From an uncultured Lachnospiraceae bacterium (GTDB lineage: Bacteria; Bacillota; Clostridia; Lachnospirales; Lachnospiraceae): DNA of 12,399 nucleotides. How positions within the stretch are numbered: position 1 is the stretch's first letter; the number at the start of each line of letters is the position of its first letter. Position numbers and translations under genes: made by a program. The stretch is from assembly GCA_910586095.1 (NCBI GenBank), contig CAJUHQ010000104.1:1-12399 (forward strand), in the 5' to 3' direction. Shown in pieces: positions 1-5,560 of this stretch. Below the pieces are notes generated by a model. It was not told where the DNA came from, made no database searches, and saw only the letters and a program-made list of their open reading frames with translations.

Positions 1-17
1 TCAAAGGGAGGTATTCA

Positions 18-668
18 ATGTCAGGATATGAATATTTGATTTTGACAGTTTTAGATAAATATATGCCAAAGACAGGAAGAATGCCATTTACAGTGAAAGA
101 CTTGAAATATCGGATGCAATATAAAAAACATGGAAAGTGGCAGCTTTGTATGGATATAACTACACTGAAAAAAACATTGGAAGATTTGGAGAGTCATAAA
201 TGTATAAAAGTAAGCGATCCTACACCAACACAATGTAAAAAGAAAAATCCTACATATGATGATAAAGTGATTAAACTTACAAGAGGTTTAAAAGATGGCT
301 TAAAAGATATTGATATGGATAAATACATTGTATTTTATTATTCAGTAGCAAGGGCATTTATCTGTCACCAAATTACACAAAATGAATATAAGGTGTATTT
401 ATGTATTTTAAATAACTATAAAAATAGCAAGAGTTGTACATTGGAAAAAATGAATATAATCCTTAACATGGAAGAAAGAAATATATTAAGATCAATACAA
501 AGTTTAGAGTTAGCATCATTATTGAGAGTAGATCGTTTACCTCCTAATGATAAAGGTAAAAAGTATAATATGTATTATCCAATAGATACTGATAGATGGG
601 ATAAGGATACGGATATTGAATTAGACAGTGATACAGTATCAGGTTTAAACATAACACTGATTGCATAA
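18..668 (+). CDS. Putative winged-helix DNA-binding protein, phage regulator or replication type
   Basis: This 216-residue protein starts at an ATG seven bases after a strong AGGGAGG ribosome site (5-11). I do not recognise a named family. Two segments look like winged-helix domains. Residues about 1-75 have a helix-rich start, a central TTLKKTLEDLE recognition-helix-like stretch and then a strand reading CIKVSD. Residues about 110-175 have ITQNEYKVYLCILNNY, then EERNILRSIQSLELASLL and LRVDRL, again helix-helix-strand. The tail is acidic (DKDTDIELDSD). It is cytosolic, with no signal or membrane segment. Double winged-helix proteins of this size occur as phage replication initiators and transcription regulators, so a DNA-binding role is likely, but the target is unknown. 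It stands alone and is followed by about 400 bases without a gene. The coding call is firm; the function is inference. Confidence 0.8.
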   Translation: MSGYEYLILTVLDKYMPKTGRMPFTVKDLKYRMQYKKHGKWQLCMDITTLKKTLEDLESHKCIKVSDPTPTQCKKKNPTYDDKVIKLTRGLKDGLKDIDMDKYIVFYYSVARAFICHQITQNEYKVYLCILNNYKNSKSCTLEKMNIILNMEERNILRSIQSLELASLLRVDRLPPNDKGKKYNMYYPIDTDRWDKDTDIELDSDTVSGLNITLIA

Positions 669-738
669 AAATAATCCTATCAGAAGGGTGTTCCACAATG
701 TACCCACTCCGTAGGATATAATACATTCTATACATAGT

Positions 739-859
739 TGTCAAAAATCCATTAACAAAATCCCAAAACCATTGAAAAATAAGGTAAAAACTTAATTCCT
801 ATCTTGCAAAATAGGGGTGTCAAAATTCCATGCCATTTTTTCAAAAAACCTTGAAAAAT
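739..859 (+). repeat. Pair of diverged 42-nt direct repeats
   Basis: Copies lie at 739-780 and 818-859, both 42 nt long and 79 nt apart. The left ends (TGTCAAAA, one mismatch, TCCAT) and the right ends (TTGAAAAAT) match, while the centres differ. The second copy forms most of the terminator-like hairpin at 817-880. The first copy contains AAAACCATTGA (765-775), which is perfectly complementary to 859-869 inside the right half of that hairpin. Confidence 0.6.
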
Positions 860-880
860 CAATGGTTTTCGACACTTTTT
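817..880 (+). terminator. Rho-independent terminator-like hairpin with T-tract
   Basis: GTGTC (817-821) pairs with GACAC (871-875). Inside this, AAA (823-825) pairs with TTT (867-869), CCAT (828-831) with ATGG (862-865), and TTTTTCAA (837-844) with TTGAAAAA (851-858) around a six-base loop. TTTTT follows at 876-880. It lies about 150 bases after the first gene and probably ends its transcript. A competing pairing of 859-869 with 765-775 would disrupt it. Confidence 0.6.
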
Positions 881-896
881 ATGTGCAAACAAAAAA

Positions 897-963
897 TGCA
901 GTTCCATGTAGACAAGGTAACTGCTATTAACTTTTATTAATAGATTATCATACATGGACTGCA
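897..963 (+). other. Long hairpin in the leader of the small-gene run
   Basis: The bases 897-910 (beginning TGCAGTT) pair with 951-963 (ending GGACTGCA) as 13 base pairs with one bulged T. An inner hairpin CTATTAA/TTAATAG lies around 923-944. A consensus-like ribosome site AAAGGAG follows at 980-986. No gene is visible from 669 to about 1000; this hairpin, the repeats and the terminator are the content of that stretch. A role as a 5' leader structure for the downstream genes is inference. Confidence 0.5.
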
Positions 964-979
964 AAAGCAAGCACTTTTG

Positions 980-1080
980 AAAGGAGACTTTGATTTTATA
1001 AATGATATAGAAAAACAATTGTCGATTTTGTAGAGGATAGGAAAAGAATTGAAAGAGAATTTGAAGGAGGAAACAGATAA
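980..1080 (+). pseudogene. Remnant of a small gene before the 74-residue protein
   Basis: A good ribosome site (980-986) is followed by no usable start codon. One frame reads INDIEKQLSIL and stops at 1031-1033. The frame beside it, open from 1006, then reads VEDRKRIEREFEGGNR and stops at 1078-1080. Joined by one shift these give a charged, helical peptide of about 30 residues. Its stop codon overlaps the start of the next gene by one base, as in a normal phage TAATG junction. A decayed small gene is the simplest reading, but the evidence is only the shape of the peptide and the junction. Confidence 0.3.
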
Positions 1081-1304
1081 TTAACGATACAGAAATTAAA
1101 TATATCAAAATAGGTGACGCAGATAAATTATACGAAGTAGAGAAAATTTCATTTTACGATTTCAGTATCAAGGCTGTAGAAACTAAATTAAAGATTAGCG
1201 ATGTACCTGAAGAGGAAATATGGGATATATCACAATTTAAGGATTTCAAGGTGACTCTGAAAAATAGAAATGTGGATAATGTTGTTGAGTTTATGAAAAA
1301 GTGA
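1080..1304 (+). CDS. Small acidic phage protein with a non-canonical ATT start
   Basis: This frame encodes about 74 residues and ends in a TGA at 1302-1304. It contains no ATG, GTG or TTG near its start: after the upstream stop at 1062-1064 the frame reads AGG AGG AAA CAG ATA ATT AAC GAT. A strong AAGGAGG site at 1064-1070 places ATA (1077) or ATT (1080) at the right distance. ATT overlaps the preceding TAA by one base, exactly where an ATG would normally sit, so I chose ATT. The protein has alternating strands and helices (KYIKIGDADKLYEVEKISFY, then EEEIWDISQFKDFKVTL) and no membrane segment. I do not recognise its family. It overlaps the next gene by four bases (GTGA). It may be a gene whose start mutated from ATG. 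Confidence 0.55.
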   Translation: MNDTEIKYIKIGDADKLYEVEKISFYDFSIKAVETKLKISDVPEEEIWDISQFKDFKVTLKNRNVDNVVEFMKK

Positions 1305-1381
1305 AATGTGAACGCACAGTATGTGAGAGTAGATTTGATTGTTTCAATGAAACTGTACTTTCAATAGAAGAGGTTAGATAG
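1301..1381 (+). CDS. 26-residue four-cysteine-style micro-protein
   Basis: A GTG at 1301 overlaps the stop of the previous gene (GTGA) and opens a frame of 26 residues, MKCERTVCESRFDCFNETVL followed by SIEEVR. Three cysteines lie within the first 14 residues (C3, C8, C14), suggesting metal binding or a compact disulfide or zinc knot, although only three are seen rather than four. The stop TAG (1379-1381) lies one base before the ATG of the zinc-ribbon gene, so all three frames look translationally coupled. Short Cys-rich peptides in such runs are common in Clostridia phages; this one has no known function that I can name. Confidence 0.5.
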   Translation: MKCERTVCESRFDCFNETVLSIEEVR

Positions 1382-1382
1382 A

Positions 1383-1571
1383 ATGTGTAGTACATGTAAT
1401 TATAGACTTTATGAAAATAAGAATGGAAAACTTGAGAAAAGTTTAGGTATGGGGAGTTTGCTTATTCGTTGTGATCTGAATGGTAAAAGTTATAAACTTG
1501 CAGTACATAATGAACCTAAAAGTGAGTTTGTTTTATATCGTTGCCCTACTTGTGGGAATAAACTGTATTGA
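1383..1571 (+). CDS. Small zinc-ribbon protein
   Basis: This is a 62-residue protein. An N-terminal CSTC pair (C2, C5) and a C-terminal CPTCG pair form a classic four-cysteine zinc ribbon. The segment between them is strand-rich and ends in EFVLYRCPTCGNKLY. The ribosome site GAAGAGG (1367-1373) sits inside the preceding micro-gene, supporting coupled translation. Proteins of this shape are frequent small phage or prophage genes in Lachnospiraceae-type hosts, usually annotated as hypothetical. DNA, RNA or protein binding is possible; the substrate is unknown. It is the last intact gene before a run of broken ones. Confidence 0.8.
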   Translation: MCSTCNYRLYENKNGKLEKSLGMGSLLIRCDLNGKSYKLAVHNEPKSEFVLYRCPTCGNKLY

Positions 1572-1612
1572 TTAAAAAATGATTATCACAATCTCATTGA
1601 CTTTAGACAAAA

Positions 1613-1903
1613 TGGGTAGTTCACACGAATATCTGTCAAAGGGTTGTTGGTAATGCCAATCCTATTAAATTAGGAAGATGTATTAAAGAATTAGAACAAA
1701 TTTATGGAATACAGCACGGAGCTACATCATTTCAAGGAAATCAATATGATATGGTGTCTCTGAAAGTTTCGGGATCACCTACTTAAGAGCAATTTGCCGA
1801 TATGATTGATATTTCTGTAGATACTTTTCAAAACTATAAGAAACTGAGAAAATCATCCAAAATACAAGAGTCTTTATCCAAATGTACAAATCTTTTCCGA
1901 TAA
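1613..1903 (+). pseudogene. Broken ParB-like helix-turn-helix gene, in-frame nonsense codon
   Basis: An ATG at 1613 opens a frame that reads through VGNANPIKLGRCIKELEQIYGI, then stops at a TAA where SPT is followed by EQFADMIDISVDTFQNYKKL. The frame after the stop continues at once and ends in TAA at 1901-1903. The joined text matches the middle part of ParB-like proteins of Firmicutes phages and plasmids: an NPIKLGRCIKELERIYGI segment followed by a helix-turn-helix of the type QEQLAEQLGISVDTLQNYKKL. A single CAA to TAA change would explain the stop. The N-terminal ParB nuclease-like domain and the C-terminal part are missing. There is no good ribosome site. Family recognition is from memory of the motif, without a search. 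Confidence 0.6.
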
Positions 1904-1913
1904 AAAAATCTAT

Positions 1914-2186
1914 ATGGGTGAAAAACTTGCTATGGTAGATGACTTTAAAGAAGAAGTAAGGCTTGAAAATGAGATAAAGAAAAAGGAATCAGATAAACAG
2001 TTCTATGGGAATCAATATACCGAGGTATTTTCTCCAAATGGAGACCATACCAAAATAAAAACAGACAAAGAGCTTGCAAAAATGGCAGGCGTTAGTGCTG
2101 GTACTGTTGCAAGATATGATACTGTGATGAGTTGTGATGATGAAAGAGGAAGTAATGGAATGGATGATCAATACACAATTAGGTAG
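1914..2186 (+). pseudogene. ParB-like module 1, partial, frameshifted at its end
   Basis: This 90-residue frame carries an acidic lead-in (KEEVRLENEIKKKESDKQF), then YGNQYTEVFSPNGD, then a helix-turn-helix DKELAKMAGVSAGTVARYD at residues about 51-69. After VMS the text becomes meaningless, while the next frame picks up module 2. The helix-turn-helix stretch is clearly similar at the DNA level to that of module 2; both contain TCTCCAAATGGAGA (2031 and 2319). It lacks a ribosome site and the N-terminal domain. It probably derives from the DNA-binding half of a ParB-like protein and is not an intact gene. Confidence 0.55.
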
Positions 2187-2457
2187 ACGAAATCTTCCAC
2201 CCGCACAGAGATTAGCTGTTATGAACAAGTTTAAAAAGAAAATTCAAGAGCAGGCAAAAGAGAAAATGTCAGAAGGTGGCGGTGATAAAAAATCAGACAA
2301 TTATAAAAATCGGGTTTCTCCAAATGGAGAAAAGCGTTCTGATACAAAAATTCATACAGATAAAGAACTTGCAAAAATAGCAGGTGTTGGAACTGGTACT
2401 GTTGCAAGATTTAATCGAATAATGAAGTTATGGAATGGATGCTTGATATTCAGTTAG
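2134..2457 (+). pseudogene. ParB-like module 2, partial, in the +1 frame
   Basis: The frame contains EVMEWMINTQLGRRNLPPAQR (LGRRNL at residues about 16-21), a Lys/Gly-rich linker with EGGGDKKSD, SPNGEKRSD, and a helix-turn-helix DKELAKIAGVGTGTVARFN near residues 76-94. This order, a GRRNL-QR segment followed by a helix-turn-helix, is that of the region behind the nuclease domain in ParB-like phage and plasmid proteins. It overlaps module 1 by about 50 bases in a different frame and runs out of sense after RIMKL, where module 3 starts in the original frame. Whether any product is made is unknown. Confidence 0.55.
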
Positions 2458-2789
2458 GTAGAAGAAATCTCTCTCCCATTCAGAGAATTGCTATTGCTGA
2501 GAAGTATAGGCCAATTTATGAAAAACAGGTACAAGATAATTTAAGAGAAGGTGGTAGAAAAGGAGGACTATTATCTCCTAATAAGCCTCCACAAAATTTT
2601 GTGGAAGCTGATAGAAATAAAAACCGTTCTGAAAATGAGACAAATGCCAAACTTGCAAAGATGGCAAATGTAAATCGAGAAACATATAGGCAGGCAAAAC
2701 GTGTTTTAGATTCAAATAATAATGATCTTAAACAGAGAGTTCTTTCAGGCGAAACGTCTATAAGTGCGGGTTATAAAGAACCTGTGTAA
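2430..2789 (+). pseudogene. ParB-like module 3, the most complete C-terminal copy
   Basis: This 119-residue frame starts with MEWMLDIQLGRRNLSPIQR, continues with IAIAEKYRPIYEKQ and a Gly/Lys linker, then a helix-turn-helix NAKLAKMANVNRETYRQAKR (about residues 72-91), and ends with KQRVLSGETSISAGYKE. That last motif (a VxxGxxSIxxGYK-like end) is typical of the end of ParB-like proteins with the GRRNL segment, so this copy reaches the natural C-terminus. The N-terminal nuclease domain is absent and no ribosome site precedes it, so it is either a fragment or depends on upstream translation. It shares the frame of module 1. About 310 bases follow before the helicase, containing only the possible small frame listed next. 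Confidence 0.55.
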
Positions 2790-3007
2790 ATTCAATAGAT
2801 ATAAAATCAAATATTATTCTCTCACTATTGATATGGCAAAGAAATTATCTATGGTGAAGAATAAAATAATATATGTATAAGATTCAGTAATTTCCAACAT
2901 TAAAACAGAATACAAAAAGTGTGAGCTTTTAGTAATTAAAAAATAAATTGCTATAGGTTGTGTTTTTTGTACTCAAAAATTGAAAGCTTTATTGGGGTTT
3001 TCATGAT

Positions 3008-3103
3008 TTGATAAAAATTTGTGAAGATTTGAAATTGGATGGAGAAGTGTGTAGTAGGAACGAATATAAATTTATCGTTGAGTTTAAGGAGGATGAAAGG
3101 TAA
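3008..3103 (+). CDS. Possible small gene overlapping the helicase start
   Basis: A frame from TTG (3008) encodes 31 residues ending in EYKFIVEFKEDER, and its TAA (3101-3103) overlaps the helicase ATG by one base, the junction expected for a coupled gene. GGGG at 2994-2997 is a weak ribosome site. The frame is open further up to 2984 but has no better start, so this may be the tail of a decayed gene. The stretch 2790-3007 is very AT-rich and shows nothing else I can support. Confidence 0.3.
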   Translation: MIKICEDLKLDGEVCSRNEYKFIVEFKEDER

Positions 3104-5364
3104 TGAGAGTCGATTTATTAAAACACAATCAAGAGACATATGAGAAAGTACAGAAAGCAATTTCAGAAGGTAAAAAGAAAATTGCGGTTTCTCATGCGAC
3201 TGGCACAGGAAAATCTCATCTGATTGCTAAATTATTTGAAGATTACAGCAATGATAACAAGCTTGTTTTAGTTCCATCTACATATATCAGTGATCAGATA
3301 CAGAAACTTTTTGAGAAATATGGTATTCAAAATGCGGATATTATGCTTTACCAGAAGTTAATCAAAATGCCTGATGAAGATATTGCTGCTATGGATTATA
3401 GTGTGATTGTGCTGGATGAATACCACCATAATGCATCTACTAAGGTTTGGGGTAGCAAAGTAAAGACGCTTATTGAAATGCATCCAGAATCAATAGTTTT
3501 TGGCACAAGTGCAACTCCAATTAAAACAGGTGGCGTAAATGCTATTGATGAATTATTTGAAGGAAATTGTGTAAGTGATTTACCTTTATCAGAAAGTATT
3601 GCAAGAAAAATAGTACCACTCCCTAAGTATGTTGGAGCGCTGTATACATTAGATGATGAATTAGAAAAGTTACGGAAAAAGGTAGAAAACGCAACTAATA
3701 CAAAGGAAGAAAAACAGGAATTTTATAAGAAAATTAATACTATGCGGTCACAGATTGAAAAGTCTTATGGTATGCCTATTATTCTTAACAAAAATATAAA
3801 AGACAAGGAAGGGAAATATATTGTCTTTTGTAAGAATAAGAAGCACCTTGCAGAGATTAAGGATACTGTGATTGGGTGGTTTAGAACGGCTGGATGCAAG
3901 AATATTAACGCTTATGTAGTACATTCAAGCTATGAGAACAAGGATGCCGAATATAAGGCATTTTGTGAAAATGCAAGCCATAATCTGCATTTGCTATTTT
4001 GCGTAGACATGCTGAATGAAGGCTTGCATCTTGAAAATATTTCAGGGGTGTTATTGTTGCGTCCTACAAGAAGCATGATAGTATTTTTGCAACAGATCGG
4101 AAGGGCTATTGAGGCGAATAACACAAATACGCCAGTGATTATTGATGCTGTTAATAACTTTAGTTCTGTTGGACAAGGTATGGAATTGTTGAGAGAGATC
4201 AAAGATGCTGTTGCTAAAGAAAAAGAAAGTAATCCTAATTTTGATGATAGTGAGCTTGAGGATATTGATACGTTCTTTGTACTGGAACAGGTTGTTAAGA
4301 TACAGGAAATGTTTAAGGAGATTGAGGAGAGGTTGACTGGTGACTGGGAAAATGGATTAAGGCATTTTGATAAGTATGTGAGAGAGCATGATGGAGATGT
4401 ATTAGTGCCACTAAGTTATAAGGATGAGGATGGTTTTTGTACTGGTAGTTGGGTATCACATAGAAGAAGAGATTTTGGTAATGAAATGCTGCCGTTGGAT
4501 AAGAAAAAAGAACTTGAAAAAAGAGGATTTATTTGGGATGTGCTCAAATTTAACTTTGAAAAAAATGTAAATAATTGCATTAAATTTTATAACGAACATG
4601 GGAAAAAACCAAATAAAGAAAGTAGCAATGAATATGAAAAAAAATTAGGAATTTTTTGGAATAGAAATTTGAATTGTTTAAATCTTCCACAGTGGAAAAA
4701 AGAACTACTAGATCAGATACCTTCTTTCTATGAAAAAAAGAAAATTAGTGCATTTGAAAAATTTTATAATTATGTATTGTTGTATAAGGAAAGATACGGA
4801 AAAAAAGAAATAAAAAAAGGGGATGTAGTTGATGGTTTTGATTTGTACAAAGCTTATTATAGTTTAAAAGCAAGAAGTAATAAATTAACAGATAAACAAA
4901 TACGACAACTAAAGAATGTAGGAATTGATTTTACTATTGATAAACTTAAAGAAACACGTAATAAGAATTTAGAAATAGCAAAACAAGCAATAGAAGAAGG
5001 GATTATAATAAGTAATTCAAATCCTATATACAAAGGCATAAATTTTTATATATGGAAGAAAACGCATTTAAAAGATTTTACAGAAGAGGAACTGGAAATT
5101 ATGAATAGATTAGTAATAAATCCAGGTTGTATGAAACCAGTAAAGGTCATTGATATTAAAAACGAGCAAAATTATGTGTATTCGTCAATTAATGATGCAG
5201 GAAGAGCATTATATAGTGACTTTCATGTTGCAAAAAGCGATAAAGCTGGATTAAGTGCAATAGTAAAACGTTTAAGAGGAGAACTCAAGAATCCTGTTTA
5301 TAAAGGTTTTCGATTTGAGTACGCAGACGATGAAGTAAGTACTATGGATGATAAAGTAAGTTGA
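3103..5364 (+). CDS. Superfamily 2 helicase with helicase-associated repeats and NUMOD-like tail
   Basis: This 753-residue ATP-dependent DNA or RNA translocase has all main superfamily 2 motifs: Walker A ATGTGKS (32-38), motif II DEYH in VLDEYHH (105-108), motif III SATP (136-139), a second RecA-like domain starting near YIVFCKNKKH (about 240), motif V MLNEGLHL (about 303-310) and motif VI QQIGRAI (330-336). Residues about 415-480 (DWENGLRHFDKYVREHDGD to EKRGFIWD) fit the Helicase Associated domain, with weaker repeats at about 487-545 and 555-612. The last 70 residues (VKVIDIKNEQNYVYSSINDA, later VYKGFRFEYA) resemble the NUMOD1 DNA-binding domain of homing endonucleases. There is no nuclease motif. 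The part after about 4550 looks more AT-rich than the front half, suggesting a replaced C-terminus. The ribosome site is AAGGAGG (3086-3092). A role in phage DNA replication, recombination or defence is inference. Confidence 0.88.
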   Translation: MRVDLLKHNQETYEKVQKAISEGKKKIAVSHATGTGKSHLIAKLFEDYSNDNKLVLVPSTYISDQIQKLFEKYGIQNADIMLYQKLIKMPDEDIAAMDYSVIVLDEYHHNASTKVWGSKVKTLIEMHPESIVFGTSATPIKTGGVNAIDELFEGNCVSDLPLSESIARKIVPLPKYVGALYTLDDELEKLRKKVENATNTKEEKQEFYKKINTMRSQIEKSYGMPIILNKNIKDKEGKYIVFCKNKKHLAEIKDTVIGWFRTAGCKNINAYVVHSSYENKDAEYKAFCENASHNLHLLFCVDMLNEGLHLENISGVLLLRPTRSMIVFLQQIGRAIEANNTNTPVIIDAVNNFSSVGQGMELLREIKDAVAKEKESNPNFDDSELEDIDTFFVLEQVVKIQEMFKEIEERLTGDWENGLRHFDKYVREHDGDVLVPLSYKDEDGFCTGSWVSHRRRDFGNEMLPLDKKKELEKRGFIWDVLKFNFEKNVNNCIKFYNEHGKKPNKESSNEYEKKLGIFWNRNLNCLNLPQWKKELLDQIPSFYEKKKISAFEKFYNYVLLYKERYGKKEIKKGDVVDGFDLYKAYYSLKARSNKLTDKQIRQLKNVGIDFTIDKLKETRNKNLEIAKQAIEEGIIISNSNPIYKGINFYIWKKTHLKDFTEEELEIMNRLVINPGCMKPVKVIDIKNEQNYVYSSINDAGRALYSDFHVAKSDKAGLSAIVKRLRGELKNPVYKGFRFEYADDEVSTMDDKVS

Positions 5365-5379
5365 TTTTACATTGTGAAG

Positions 5380-5426
5380 AAGCCATTTCGGTAAAGACAA
5401 GCAATCACTTCTTTCCGATTTGGCTT
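5380..5426 (+). other. Inverted repeat after the helicase gene
   Basis: AAGCCA-TT-TCGG (5380-5391) is complementary to CCGA-TT-TGGCTT (5415-5426) except for a central TT/TT mismatch, with a 23-base loop. No T-tract follows, so it is not a standard terminator. It could stabilise the helicase mRNA end or be a protein-binding site. Confidence 0.5.
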
Positions 5427-5464
5427 GCCTACCTAAAGCAAAACAGCACAGGGATTAAAGAAAT

Positions 5465-5557
5465 ATGAAAAGTTTAAATAAAAGTGAAAATGAAAAGAGA
5501 ATAGTATAGTGGAGCATTGTTGTTGTGATTTTCACATTTATTTGTGGGGGTAATTGA
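5465..5557 (+). pseudogene. Small single-span membrane peptide split by an amber codon
   Basis: From ATG 5465 the frame reads MKSLNKSENEKRIV, then TAG (5507-5509), then WSIVVVIFTFICGGN and TGA (5555-5557). Together this is a 30-residue peptide: a charged N-terminus followed by one membrane helix (IVVVIFTFI), a very common layout for small phage or host membrane peptides. A weak AGGG ribosome site lies about a dozen bases upstream. Without the TAG it would be a coherent gene ending three bases before the TTG start of the next gene. A single-base change is the simplest cause; suppression is possible but unsupported. Confidence 0.45.
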
Positions 5558-5560
5558 TTA

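Noticed and set aside
752..1108. A 118-residue open frame on the minus strand
   Set aside because: It lies over AT-rich repeats and hairpins, has low-complexity hydrophobic text, no clear ribosome site, and conflicts with the + strand small-gene run.
2090..2460. Programmed ribosomal frameshifting between ParB-like modules
   Set aside because: No slippery heptamer or stimulatory structure is visible at the junctions, and the modules repeat the same domain, which fits recombination and decay better.
5380..5426. Rho-independent terminator for the helicase gene
   Set aside because: The stem has a central mismatch, a 23-base loop and no following T-tract.
1613..5557. Reassigned stop codons across the element
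   Set aside because: The large genes (helicase, 556-residue protein, tape measure) contain no in-frame TAG or TAA and end normally, so isolated mutations explain the internal stops better.
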